A DNA stretch of 41,157 nucleotides from Phoronis australis (taxonomy: Eukaryota > Phoronida > Phoronidae): NCBI GenBank assembly GCA_002633005.1, contig NMRA01000495.1, forward strand, positions 283,411 to 324,567. Reading direction: 5' to 3'. Made by a program: the position numbers and the translations under genes. The notes under the pieces are model-generated. The model was not told the DNA's origin and ran no database searches. It worked only from the letters and a program-made list of their open reading frames with translations. Every line of letters starts with the position of its first letter. The stretch's first letter is position 1. Shown here piece by piece: positions 11,324 to 22,518 of this stretch.

Positions 11324-12715
11324 TTAAAGGAGAATGCCATCCAGAAAACAACCTATTTTGTATCAATTTAGATCGAGTAGTTCCAGTCGATAACAGCAAT
11401 TTCAATTGCTTTACCTGACACCTGACGACAGACGGAGATGTTGAAATTAACCCATGACGTAATAGGTTCGAACGCAGTCTGTTCAGCCGTTCACAACACG
11501 CTAACAGGTGTCAACTTATCGCTTGAATGCATCGTTTCACACCATTAAATCATCAAATTTCGATATAAAACCCTTACAAATACATCGAGTTTTTGAACAA
11601 ACGTGTTGTTTTATTTACCTGTTACGGATTTATAAGTATTTGAACGTACGGTGGCCTAGAGTTGGTCAAGGAGTGTAGACTCTTCTCAGTAGGTTCCGTA
11701 GGCCAATTTATCATGGTCGATCGCGGAAGTTTGGGTCTGTTTGGCGATAAATTCGAATCATTCTTCCGTGAAACATAGACATGAAAGATATCTGTGTTTT
11801 GTACTTTTAGACTTGCGATTTTTTTCAGTTCTAAACACACGAAACGCTTGTTATCCCTGATAGTGCCTCGGAACCCGATCAGGTCCGTCGCGGCCACCGG
11901 GACCGGAAATCACGAACACAAACCAGCTTAAGTTGGAAACTAAACCTCCAGTCACGAAAAGACTATACGAGTGAGCCAAAGAAATAATGTGTACGTAATT
12001 ATTTTAGTGAATTAGTCACGAAATTTCAAATCTACTTGTCAGGGGCCGCCGCGAAGTCAAGTTGCCCTTTTAAGGACCGTCAGGACAAAAGTTGTACAGT
12101 AGTAATGATGTGAATAATGTATTTGTATATCTAAATAAAGATTCCCCTAACATGTGACCATAGCATGTAAAATCGAGTTAGTATTTCACAACAGCTTTCT
12201 GTCAGCAAACACTGATTTAGCATGCGATCACACGGCCTCGGTGCCCGTCAATTACCTATATAGCATCTGAAGCCGGTAACGCAGTGATTTATTCATGGCT
12301 GGCTTCTCAAAACATTTGCACCCACGAATACTCCAAAGGCATTACAAATTGTATCTCACTGCCGTCCACAGACACGGAGATGTTTCACGGCCTCATATTT
12401 GCTATTAACAGCGTAGTTTTCATTCTTCACTACCGCGAGCCACTTCCTAAGCATTTCGAACTCTCGAGAAAGTCGAAAAAACGATAAACCCGCTTTCCTC
12501 GCAGCTGCATAGTTCGGACAAGCGGAAACGATGCACCGCAATACAGCGGCATTCAAACTGCAAATGAACCTCTGACGTCGCTGCGTCGTTTCTCACCTTC
12601 CTCACGGGTTAACGCGACCCTGTCGGCAAGGTAAGGTCGACCGTTTGCGAGGCGATGTGGATATAGACCGATTAAGACGGTAAAAAAGACTAATTAAATC
12701 GGTGGCATTCTTTAA
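11324..12715 (-). mobile_element. Kolobok/T2-like DNA element with TTAA flanks
   Basis: The left edge reads TTAA then AGGAGAATGCCATCC; the right edge reads GGTGGCATTCT then TTAA, so the inner ends form imperfect inverted repeats and the outer TTAA pair looks like a target-site duplication. The length is 1392 bp including both TTAA. A THAP zinc-finger frame points leftward from near the right end (12556-12356). Its interior is shared with the repeats at 2371 and 5238, and its right 130 bp with 32660-32783. TTAA targets and TTAAAGGRR termini are features of T2/Kolobok elements. No transposase core is seen, so it is probably non-autonomous or decayed. It sits wholly within the Ig2 intron. Confidence 0.68.
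12356..12556 (-). pseudogene. THAP zinc-finger relic in the Kolobok-like element
   Basis: A 66-residue frame with the THAP order: RCIVSACPNYAAARKAG (the C-x4-C start), SFFRLSREFEMLRKWLAVV (the F...P/R...W core) and a terminal HLRVCGRQ where the C-x2-H would be expected; the histidine is absent and TGA follows. The first codon is TTG in a context where the related copy at 32640 has GTG, so both have lost a usable ATG. THAP domains bind DNA and occur in P-element and Kolobok-type transposon proteins. Either exon 1 of a decayed transposon gene or a dead copy. Confidence 0.6.
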
Positions 12716-13179
12716 CATGAATACACGTCAACATCTATCATTTTATAACGGATAAATCAAGTTCACATGTGCAATATTTAAACAAAATTACTTATCGGTT
12801 TTACTAAATTGTACCACATTTAGGCGCATGCTCCTATTTGCGAATATTGGCGCAGTTCCACCATTCTGCAGCAGTAGGACGTTTAAAAACAGATGTCTGT
12901 CATTTTGCCTTGTCGCTTTTGGCACTTAGCAACAGTAACTTTGGTGGACGGGGCTTGGCTGCGATTGTTAGAACTACCCATTCAATTCCCAAATGGAGCT
13001 CCCAAAACAGCTGTGTCTTACTCCTGCGCAAACTTATTAACACGATTGCCAAGAGATTCCTCTCCCGTGGCGAGTGTACATGTATATACATCAAGATGGT
13101 GCAGACCGACGACCATGCGTGCACAGAGAAACTTAAATCACATGTAGTTTAGTTTCTACATATGAATCTAAAAACTTAC

Positions 13180-13406
13180 AGAGGTTGTAAAGTTGGATGA
13201 TTGTGAGATGAAATGTCCTGTTATATCACGATCTCCAATTAACACTATAAGTTGTGGCACCGGGATGCTCCCTTCGACGTGACAAGTCAGCTGTTGTCCA
13301 CTGTTTTGTGAAAGGATTTCATAATCCACTGAATTGTTTCGCCCACGAAATTTCTGTTGGGGTTTGCCTGATTTTGTTAGTCCCACGTACATCGATTGTA
13401 CGGGCC
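13180..13406 (-). CDS. Ig-superfamily gene, first half of Ig domain 2
   Basis: A 227-bp exon with acceptor GTTCTTGTAG|GGCCC and donor TCT|GTAAGT; incoming phase 1, outgoing phase 0. It encodes 75 residues including NSGQQLTCHVEGSIPVPQL followed by IVLIGDRDITGHF. The cysteine, the G-x-P-x-P-x-L turn and the LIGDRDIT strand match the CD80-like C2-set pattern. An NFT sequon lies near the end. The single G left by 14264-14350 plus GG restores Gly, giving a short linker to Ig1. It continues in frame into 10460-10616. Confidence 0.82.
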
Positions 13407-13554
13407 CTACAAGAACATAAATGGTGAAAATTAGAAATTAGGGGTTGTGAGGAGGTTGTTACCGCTACGAGGTCATCAGAAGTACAGGGTAACAGTAGAA
13501 GAAGTAGTCTAACGCAAGCAGCACCAATTGTCACGCTGTGGCAGTATAATTGCA

Positions 13555-13815
13555 GTGATGCAATTGCAGCAGTGCTGTAACAGAAGCAACAGAATCAACA
13601 AAATCACAACAGAATCAGCGTCACTAGAATGAGCAGCAGCAGCAGCAACAGCAGCATAACAGTTACAGAATCAGCAACAGCAACAGCAGCAGAATCAGCA
13701 GGAGAAAAAGCAGCGGTAGCAACAGAATCAGCAGCAGCAGGAGCACCAGCTTTACAGAAGCAGTAGCTTTACAGAAGGAGGAGGAGCAGCAGCAGCGGTG
13801 GCGGCCGCAGCAGCA
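13555..13815. repeat. degenerate CAG/CAA/GAA trinucleotide-rich tract
   Basis: Runs of CAG, CAA, CAGCAG and AGCAACAGAATCAGCA-like units, interrupted often. It lies in the intron between Ig1 and Ig2, just upstream of the 13406 acceptor in the direction of transcription. On the minus strand it reads as Leu-rich low-complexity frame, which I do not take as coding. Confidence 0.8.
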
Positions 13816-14009
13816 GAAAAAATGCTTCATCGTGAATGTGCGAGCAACATCAACCGCAAAATACATGCAGTTACAACACGACTTAGTTTCGATAACAGGC
13901 ACGTAGACACTCAGCTTAGGTTATTAAACTCATTTCTTAGATCTAGTAACTAAATAAACGCTGAGGTTGACTCATAGTGAAATACATCAAATAAACACAG
14001 ACAAGTCAG

Positions 14010-14088
14010 GAGCCCCAATTGGTAATTGAACCACATGTCCCAAGACTGCGGGTCATGTGCTCTTACCACTGAACTACTAAGGACCCCA
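14010..14088 (-). repeat. tRNA-derived element or tRNA pseudogene
   Basis: On the minus strand the ends GGGGTCC and GGGCTCC can pair over seven positions with two G-T wobbles. TAGTTCAGTGG matches the pol III A-box consensus TRGYNNANNGG, and GGTTCAATTACC is a weak B box. The anticodon arm is an over-long hairpin (CACATG.CCC facing GGG.CATGTG), and the T arm does not pair well, so this is not a functional tRNA. A SINE head or decayed tRNA copy in the Ig intron fits best. Confidence 0.45.
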
Positions 14089-14263
14089 TATCTGTGCAAT
14101 TACTGTTTGCAGCTAACTGTTATGTCATACATCCCATGAGCGGCGTTTCGCCTTTTTCAGAGGAGATTTGGATAATTCAATCGATAATAAAATTGTTTCT
14201 GATCAGTTGCATGTCCCTGGATTTCTTGATACAACTGTTAATAAAACCATGCAAAGGTTTTAC

Positions 14264-14350
14264 CGTAGACATGTAGAAACCGGGTAATGACGACTGTTGC
14301 TTGACCGTCGACCTTACAGCTGTAACCTCCCCTGTCTTCTGCTTGAACAC
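14264..14350 (-). CDS. Ig-superfamily gene, second half of Ig domain 1
   Basis: An 87-bp exon with acceptor TTTGCTCGCAG|GTGTTC and donor TACG|GTAAAACC; phase 1 on both sides. It encodes VQAEDRGGYSCKVDGQATVV followed by ITRFLHVY. EDRGGYSC is the classic D-x-G-x-Y-x-C F-strand signature. The preceding exon ends SYQLVIQ-G, so the join reads as an uninterrupted E-to-F strand (LVIQG-VQAEDRGGYSC), strong internal evidence that these two exons belong together although 9.2 kb apart. An alternative donor (AGCT|GTAAGG) inside the exon would destroy the cysteine and is judged cryptic. Confidence 0.82.
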
Positions 14351-16728
14351 CTGCGAGCAAACAATGAAATAGGTAAAGTCTATAAACACATTTAACTGCG
14401 TGCAGACGAAGTAAACCTACGCAGTATTAAGGTTATTTCAAACCTTATTTAGTGGCCTCTATTCTAACTCGTATATCTAAAAAACTAAGCTTTGTCAACT
14501 AGTAAAAGTATATATTTTCTGAAAGAACAAAGACCACGAAATATAAATATACTTTTTGTATTTATTTGTCATTATTGTTTTTACGTAAAAACCTTTATAT
14601 TTCGTATTTGAAATTCCCCGAGAATGAAGATAAGGTATTTTGCTAGACACAAGTGAAATATTGTAAAAATGGCCAATTTTTGTGAATAAGGTTGGAAATA
14701 TCCTTAATTGAATGTCAAATAACGGAAAACACGAAATGAAGGGAACTGTATTGCCGGTTGATATTCTGTTATTCGAGTTGATGCGTCAATAGACACCTTA
14801 ATCCTAAATATCTTGATCGTCAAGAGAAAAAATCTTCAACAATCAGCATTCGTTGATTTCAATAACACAGTTCCATAATATTAGCATTTTCCAAAAAATA
14901 GTAAGTCTGGCATCAAACAAACAAAATTGCTTCTGTCCAGAAAACGTACCTGGGGATTTAGTGAAGATGATAATTCATGCTGTTACAAAAAGAGTTCCTT
15001 TATTTGTATTAAAGGCCTCTGGCCCAAAATACAATTAACAAAAATTAAACAGGCACATTCGCACACGCAGCCAACCCATTTTAGTGTTGTTCTCTTCTTT
15101 TAAGGGCAGAATATACATATTTAACAACAGATATATCTGGATTAGCTGGCAGGGGTATACAGGATTCTTGAGTTGGGTGCTTCCATTGAACTTCCTTCAT
15201 AAATCGTAAAAAGGTATTGTATTTGTGTCCATTTAGTAACCATTTAAAGGGTGTGCAAGAGTTGAATAGTCCGGAAAAGGTTTACATGTATTTACATTGT
15301 TCACAAAAGAGCTCGGTTCCAATCACTGGCAATCTTGATTCTTGAATCTAACCAAAGACTCATTCTTAACTAGGGACAATGCACGAGGCACGGGTCCAGC
15401 GACCAACGGCGGTTTTAAATTTAAGAAGACTGAATGAGACATCGAGAAGGGTAGCTTACTAACAACATACAGTTTCAGCCCGGTGGTGCGAGTAGTTCCG
15501 ATGGGTGAGGTTGAAGCGCAGCGGCCCTAAACTTTCTGTCGCGCTGTGAGATCTTGAAATGAGATTGGCGAGAAAATGTTTAGATTATGCTCTTACCCGC
15601 AGCGTAAATACTCACAAATTGCAGATCGCAAAATTGAGTTCCTTCATGCAGGTGCAACATTACTGTTCTTCACGACCGCCGTTGAAAAGCTCTAGAGCGC
15701 AAGGCAAGTTTCTGACGTGAAAGTTGAACGCTCTCTAACTGAAACGTGCATTCGAGTAGTTAAGTTTGGATTGTGGAAAGGGAGAAAATGCCCGTTGAAA
15801 AAGCATCCGCGATTTTGCTAGGTCTGACCTGCTACTGGCTGTCATCAAAGTCGTTAAAGATCCAAAATAACTTGGAGTGCAAATTCCCTCCACTTTTTGC
15901 AACTTAACTCGACGTTTGAAAAACATCTGTCGAAAAAATCCATGAAACGATGCCCTAACCGAATGACGTATTTGGATGTGCGGGAACAATTCAGTGCAAA
16001 TTTCACAACAAAAATGTGATACTTATGTTGTTTACGTACTCAACAATTAGTTTCCCACAAAATGAATAGCCTCGAAATAATTCCAAACTCCGTGTGGGTT
16101 TCCATCGGGTAATTCGAGTTTGCTCCTCAATACCTTCAAAGTACGAGAAAAATAGGTCAGTCACAAAACGACACGCATATCACTAGTGTTAACTTTCTTT
16201 CGGACGTGTGAAACAAAGCCGGAATTTGTTTTTTATTGAGAAAAGACGTTTTTCGAAAACTGAATTTGTTGTGCAAAATGAGAGTGACACACTATATAGG
16301 CTGCGTGCCAATCTTAAACCACGCACGGTCGTTTGTAGTGCGCAGTGATGGGCGCTATCCTGAACTGTGGGCCCTTAATTGGAAATTCTCAAAAGTTAAG
16401 GGGGAACACTTAGTAGATCAGTGAGCGCTTATTATGAAGCACTTCAAAGGTAGGGAGTAGGCTTGTGCGTGAGCATAGTCGTTAACCTGAGTGTTTGCTG
16501 TAATAAGATATTAAAAGACTGCAATGGTAAGAAGCATTATTATAATAGGATTTTGCGAGGCAATCCATTTAGTAGGGGTGACTTTCTGGATACCGTTTCT
16601 ACCTACACTGTACAATTTTTACCCACCCGGAATAATTTTGTTTTTAATTGCCCACTTCAGCCAGTACAAGCTTGATTCTATTGGAGTCTGAACATTTTAC
16701 GGCCGTGGGGTGGGGGGGGGGGGGTGTA
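14351..16728. other. left part of the large Ig intron, no gene seen
   Basis: Sequence between the 14350 acceptor and the assembly gap. There are isolated splice-like sites, for example a GTACGT donor near 14944 and a GTAAGA donor near 15595, but the segments between them are too short or open in the wrong phase for the flanking Ig exons. No repeat family was recognised. Confidence 0.4.
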
Positions 16729-16783
16729 NNNNNNNNNNNNNNNNNNNNNNNNNNNNNNNNNNNNNNNNNNNNNNNNNNNNNNN
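16729..16783. other. assembly gap (55 N) after a poly-G run
   Basis: Fifty-five consecutive Ns follow a G-rich run (GTGGGGTGGGGGGG and more). The poly-G tract probably stopped sequencing or assembly. The true missing length is unknown. Confidence 0.98.
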
Positions 16784-17281
16784 AAACATCAGTTCTGGGT
16801 TATATCGGTCCCGGGGAATATCGTAAAGCATCGGGTCTTTTATAACCGCCGGGAATCTATGAGTTCATTTTCAAATAAACCACTGGCACGTACCGTACCC
16901 GGGTGCTTAACAGAGCCCAGCCGGTATAATCTTTCAGTTAGAACTGTCACTGTTCTCTTTTGATGTGCAACTTTGAAGTGGTGCACACGCGTGAGTTCAC
17001 GCACTTGAATCGTTGGAGTAGGCCTACACTTTATGTTGGCAACAACATGTGAAAGATTCATAATTCGCGCACATATAGCCCCAGAAACAAGTAAAGGGTT
17101 TGAGAATTTCTTGGCAACTGAAAGTAAAGACGTGGTCGTCGTTTGGAGATTAACAGAGTTGTCATTTTCACTTTGGCCGTTTTATGCGATAAACAAGAGC
17201 AACGCAGAGAGTTGAAATGCGCCCACGAATGGACCGCAAACGGTGTGTTTCTAGGGGTGTTTATTTGTATCATAAAAAGGT

Positions 17282-18900
17282 CACTAGATGGAGCAAAATA
17301 CGTTGAATCCATCCGAAAACGGAACTTGCCATCATTCTTAATAGAAAGCCACTTATTGAATTTCATAAATATCGGTAAAGGAACTTCAAAGAAACAGAGG
17401 ACAACGGAAAAAATGAATTTCCACTAGCGGGCACAGCGGTCGTCAGATACGTCTGAAAGTCGTCGTTGTGCGTTGTCAACTTTATATGAATACATTTGTT
17501 AAATTTAATTAAACATCCTGTAGTGTTTAGGAGATACAGTTATGGGTGCAAAAAATTGCCACCAAGAGGCACCACAGTACTGTCTCGAAGTCATCAGAAA
17601 ATCGTCAGCCCTCCTCTTCATATTAGGAATGTACATGCCAATTTCCACAATCATCCTTAGAGTGATTCGGTTGACAGAGGGGCAGATGCCGAAAAACAGA
17701 CTACAAAATAGTAAAAATTGCCACTAGGTGGCGCAAAATACCTCAATTTCAACCGAAAACCAGAGGATAGTGTCACCTCACTAATGCTTATTTGCTAAAT
17801 TTTATATGAAAATCCGTTGAGAACCTTTGACGATACAGAGGTAAACGTAAAAAACAATAAAATGCCACTAGAGGGCACACCGAGAATCCAATCCGTTCGA
17901 AAGTCGTCGTACTCTTCTTTCAACTTCATATAAATACACCAGCAAAATTCAATAAACATCCTGTAGAGCATTCATGAGATACAGCCCTGGGCGCAAAAAC
18001 AAACAAATCTGCCACTAGGGGTGCCATAGTAGTCGAACTCATCCGAAAATCATCGTCAGCTGCCCTTTTTACAGTTAGAATAAACACACCAATTTTCAAA
18101 ATCATCCCTAGAGCAGTTTGGTTGATAGAACGGCGGACGCCGAAAACAGAATCGTAAAACAGTAAAAATGGCGCAAAGTACCTCGAATCAGTCCGAAAAT
18201 GAGAGCATGTTATTATCTCACTAGCAGATGCCTAACTGCCCAATATTATGAAAATCCGTCGAGGATCTCCTAAGATACAGAGGTAAGCGTAAAAAATAAA
18301 ATTGCCACTAGGACAGGTCCGAAATTCGTCTTCATCTATTGTCAGCTTCATTGGAGCACATCTGCCAAATCTCATCAAAATCCTGTGAGGGGTTTGTGAG
18401 GAGATACAGCCATGGACGCAAAAACAAATAAAACTGCCACTAGGAGGGGTCATAGTAGTCGAAGCCGTCGGAAAATCATCGTCAGCCGCCCTCTTCACAG
18501 TAAGAACATATTCCAATTATCAAAATCATCCCTAAAGCGGTTTGGATGATAGAAGTGCGGACGCTAAAACACAGACTCAAAAACAGTAAATATGGCCACT
18601 AGGTGGCGCAAAACACCTTGAATCCATCCGAAAACGGGAGGATTGCGTCATCTGGCTAATGTAAGCATAACTGCCAAATTTTATGAAAATCCGTTGAGAA
18701 CTTCCGAAGATACAGAGGTAAGCGTAAAAACTAAAATTGCCACTAGGGGGCACACCTGTAGTTGGAGAGGTCCGAAATTTGTAGTCATCCGTCTTCAGCT
18801 TCATAGGAACATGTCTGACAAATCTCATCAAGATCTTGTAAGGGGTTTAGGAGATACAGCGACGGACGCCCAGACAGAGAGTGACGGCAATATGCGACTA
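17282..18900. repeat. satellite-like array, about 146-bp units in a 440-bp higher-order repeat
   Basis: A motif close to GCCACTAGGKGGCRC recurs near 17283, 17421, 17559, 17721, 17865, 18012, 18168 (half lost), 18305, 18437, 18596, 18740 and 18895. Spacings run from 132 to 162 bp and repeat in groups of three, so each unit resembles the third unit along (about 425-453 bp away). Other shared blocks are CATCCGAAAA, ATGAAAATCCGTTGAG and GAGATACAGC. Open frames of 61-156 codons across the array follow the repeat and carry no domain, so I do not call them genes. A single related unit lies inverted at 29105-29225. Confidence 0.85.
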
Positions 18901-19314
18901 CTTATAAACATGTGGGCGCATAAAAACGAGACGCACATCTCTAAGTCACGATTATCTTACGGGACCGCTTGCGCGCTAACAACGGGACCGACCAGTAACG
19001 CAGTGCGATATCTGGGACATTGTGGTGGATATTTGCTACATGTAATAAGGACATCTTACGCGAAAAATAAACATATTTATCCACCCACAAAGTTTGGTAA
19101 GTTGATCGCTTAAGAATTAGTAGAAGCACCGCTGTTTTGGGACGTTTTATCACGTGTTATGCAGTGGCCCGAAACTTTCTTCGGCGAATCTGAAAATGTA
19201 CAAAAGTGGCCTAAAATGTTAGCCAATGAAACGCGTCAAAGGTCGATTCTGCATATCCCATGTTCACGCGACTTGCTTACAAGTTATGGGGAGGGCTGTT
19301 TTCGGTTAGTGTTC

Positions 19315-20180
19315 TTATGAACTTGGATTTGGCAACAACCCAAGAACGGTCGGATTAACACGAGTTGCTTTACAGGTATCTGCCAAGAAGTGTAAAAACT
19401 CAGCTTGTATACATCGGAAATTCCATGTCGCATTCTGCGACTTGATATGAGGTGACAAAAATCTCAGCTCGCATTTCCAAATTTTAGGTCCCAAATGCGA
19501 TCTGCAGGTCGTCATGTCGAGCCCTGTATACCCTAATTCAGTCGTGTTTGAAAATACATGTACATGTACCAGTGGCAGTAGGTCGGAAGACAGAAGTGAA
19601 CTCTCGTGACGGTATTCCACTGTAATCCACGGTTCAGAATCAAAAACACTGGCTGTGCATTGCATGCCCCAGCCTATACATCTGGTTATGTGATCAGTTG
19701 GGATGTCTGAAGAATCTGTCTCCATTTTCTGGCGAGTCAACATTTATGTACAAGCATTGAATTTCTCCAACTCTTGGCACGGAATCTGTGTGTTCTGTGT
19801 TGGTGATATTCGGGACTCCTGGAATTTCTGAAGAGCCGGAACTTCTTTCTTCATTGGTTCTGGATTGGCGTTACTTGATCAGTCAATATTTGGAAGTGGG
19901 ATGTTGAATGTTCTGGCTTTTACGATAGCATTCAGGACTGTGTCTACCAACATATGCCCCCTCACTGCTCTATCCACACTTTTTCCATTTAACATAAGGA
20001 TCACACTGTTTGATGCATACACCGTCTCACGAACTTCGTGAAGCCCTGTGCCTGACATTACGTATCCAATACATTCCAGAAAGCTCATCTCAGTATGAAA
20101 TCTGCCAAGCCTGGCTAACTACAAGTGACTGCAGATCACTGTCGTTTGGTTTGCTGCCACTAATTTCCTCTAAAATCAGT
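19315..20180 (-). pseudogene. decayed ORF of a probable transposable element
   Basis: Right to left: a frame with GSKPNDSDLQSLVVSQAW around 20160, then MSGTGLHEVRETVYASNS and GKSVDRAVRGHMLVDTVLNA (20088-19879), then after TGA (19879-19881) and TAA stops a further 142-codon frame down to 19315. The segment around GxGLxEVxxTVYAxN...GKxxxRAVRGHxLVDxxL recalls an uncharacterised protein family that I associate with mobile elements of marine invertebrates, though I cannot name it. The in-frame stops show it is dead. It lies in the large Ig intron on the same strand as the gene. Confidence 0.4.
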
Positions 20181-20189
20181 TACCTATGT

Positions 20190-21230
20190 TCTAAAAAAGC
20201 ATGCATATTAAACAAATGGTGAGTACTAAATGTTAAAATTTAATTATTACCTTTTGTTACACAATTTTATTTGCTTTACATCAAATTCAGGTGAACTCAG
20301 CAGCCAAATTCTCAACACATGCCAGCAGCAGACGAAATCATTGCTTGGGAACAACTAGTAATATCTCCAACAGCAGACAAAAAAGCCACTTCCTGCCCAA
20401 TTTTATTCAGGGTTGTGTAATGAATAAGCCAATAACTCCACCAGAATTACATATTTTTCTAACACATATTATTTTTGATACCACATATGAATGTATTTTA
20501 CAGAAAAATAATGGAGTGAGTGAAATTTATTATGAAAATTCAACTAAAGCTTTTTCAGAAAAACACCAACTTTTATGTTATATAATCTAAAATGTGACTA
20601 AAATTCTAAAGTTAGTATCTAAATCTTTAAAACAAATTCTAGAAACAATCAACTCATTAACCCTGACTGTAGACTGTAAAATGTTTTTGTGTAAACGACT
20701 ATCAGGTCAAAAACTAAGTTTGCAGAACGTAAATGCGGTAAATTGGGGTTTTGCGAATTGGCGGCCATCTTGGCAGTTATTTTGTCAGACAGTTATAAGG
20801 TCTGGATATTTTCAATTGTCTAACTTAAAAAAAGAATACAAATTTTGCCATTTTCGGGACAAAATATAAAAAAGAAATCTTGCAACATTTACCAAATTGC
20901 CGTTTTGGGCGCCATTTTGTCGGCCACATTGGTTTTATTTTATGGAAAATTGGCATCTTTTGATTGGTATGCCTATTATGAAAAGTATAAGATCAATGTC
21001 AAACTTAATTGTTTTATTTCCAGCTGTTACATATGAGTAACATGCCAGAAAGCAGTAAACACCGGCTTTGGCGGCCCTTTTTCCGCCATCTTGAAAAACC
21101 GATTTGAGCCACTACGATTTCGGTAGACTTTTTTGTGGAACTAAGGGATGTTTGAAGATATCATTTACGCAAAAAACCTTGTGTTGCATTTTTTCCAGGT
21201 TGGGCCCTCTGTAGCCCTAGAATAACTGGA
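20190..21230. other. AT-rich stretch, no gene seen
   Basis: AT-rich sequence with short random frames; a GCGCCATTTTGTCGGCC-like patch near 20910 and TTTCCGCCATCTTG near 21080 look like dispersed repeat fragments. I see no exon. Confidence 0.4.
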
Positions 21231-21502
21231 CTATCCATGTAATTCTGCTACTCGGCCATTCTCCAACTCTAGGCGAGTATGCAATTGCGATGTTGATTGC
21301 CTAACGCTACAACGACTGTCATACACACAATTACCTGCAACATTACAAACAACATAAAAATGATCAGACTTGTCAAATGTGTCTGCACTAAAATCTGAAA
21401 TGTGTTGAAATAGACTTGCTGACACGATAAAATAGTCTACAGTACTACACCCACCTGACGAGTGACATGTAAACTCGCCATATTCATCATTCTGACTCAT
21501 AG
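21231..21502 (-). pseudogene. LINE endonuclease relic, C-terminal part
   Basis: The frame GEFTCHSSGGCSTVDYFIVS continues to DTFDKSDHFYVVCNV. S-x-VDYFIVS and the terminal SDHF motif are those of the AP-endonuclease domain of non-LTR retrotransposons, where the final Asp-His are catalytic. The N-terminal part of the same domain lies at 22519-23118, beyond an inserted repeat (21503-22518). No reverse transcriptase follows, so this is a truncated copy. Confidence 0.7.
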
Positions 21503-22518
21503 GTGGATTTAGGGGACGGGCTCAGGGGGCCTGGGCCCCCCACCCCTTGGCTGCCACAAAAAATAAAACAGCAAGAGCGTAGGGAAATGTTGAGTTTATT
21601 AATTAACCCCGGTTATTAAAATTATACGGATGAAGCAAGATTTAAATGTGTGCAATTTTGGTGTTTGGGGGGACTCAAATCCAATTTCAAGTGTCAAATT
21701 CGGTACAAGGCGCAATCGTAACGGAACTATGGCAAAGCATAGGCTCTCCCGCGATATCCGAGGCGACCGGCAGTGGCGCTGCGCACTACGACTCCGTTTC
21801 CGTCGTCTGCTCCACTGTGCAATGAAGAAAATTTACTTAATTTTTTAAAGAAAATGGAACCTGAGTGACTATGAAAAAACAGAAGCTGCTGGTAAGATTT
21901 GAATTTTAATCGAAGCCTTAGTGAATAACTCAGAAACTCATGATTCTCTCTTTTTCAAACCTTAACTTAAGACGATTTCCAAAGCAATCCCGCCATTATT
22001 GCCAACACGAAAAACGGATTTGGTCTTTTGGGAACTTGAAGACTATTTTTTATCGTAATCTATTTTGCCCGGGGTACGCCACGCGCTAAATACAACAAAT
22101 TTGTTACGAACCGATTGCACAAAATATAAAACGTGTAATAAGCGTTACAGAAGTAGATTTCGCGCGCAAACGCTGTGGACCATAAACAAGTAGGTCTCTG
22201 AGTATCAAAGTAGGAGTTAAATCGTGGTGGTGTATTGGTAAAGCACGCGCGCTCTATTCGCCAAGTGGCGAGTTCGGGTCTGTGTTATACGCAGCTTTTT
22301 CTGATTGACACGTTCTTCCTTTTTTTGCATTTTTTCTTGGATAATACTTCAGAAATAAAGGAAAATGCTTGATTTTTAGAGGAAAAAACATAAAATTTCC
22401 TAGGCAGGAGGGAGGCAAACTCCCCTCCCGACCTCCCCCCATTCGGTGCTATGAGCATCTACAATCGTGGTTTGCGCAAATGCTTACAGACACAATTTTG
22501 CCCCCCCCCCCTTGTGAT
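21503..22518. mobile_element. repeat family R (G-rich ends, internal tRNA-like promoter), copy A
   Basis: Begins GGTGGATTTAGGGG and ends in a poly-C run before TTGTGATATC. It splits the LINE endonuclease relic cleanly, which defines both its ends. It shares its length with 33424-34335 and 34337-35102, including TTTATTAATTAACCCCG, CGACCGGCAGT and ACTCCGTTTCCGTCG blocks. Near 22226-22285 lie an A-box-like and a B-box-like sequence, as in the other copies. No protein-coding frame of substance is present, so it is a non-autonomous element of unknown class. Confidence 0.7.

Noticed and set aside
11622-11897. A 91-codon minus-strand frame inside the Kolobok-like element
   Set aside because: The homologous stretch at 3.3-3.65 kb does not keep this frame, and no domain is visible.
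13663-13902. Leucine-rich minus-strand frame
   Set aside because: Produced by the CAG-type trinucleotide tract; no other support.
14945-14990. A 30-bp micro-exon candidate with GTACGT donor in the first Ig intron
   Set aside because: Open only in phase 0, whereas the flanking exons require phase 1.
16041-16140. Minus-strand segment GYSFCGKLIVEY between splice-like sites, resembling an Ig F-G strand
   Set aside because: Weak acceptor and an outgoing phase that does not fit the flanking Ig exons; Ig1 is already complete without it.
16840-17061. Minus-strand frame with RTVTVLTERLYRLGS near a GTACGT donor
   Set aside because: No pyrimidine tract before the acceptor and no Ig or other domain pattern.
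18643-19113. A 156-codon plus-strand frame with an ATG
   Set aside because: Its first half lies in the satellite array and other units do not keep the frame; no domain.
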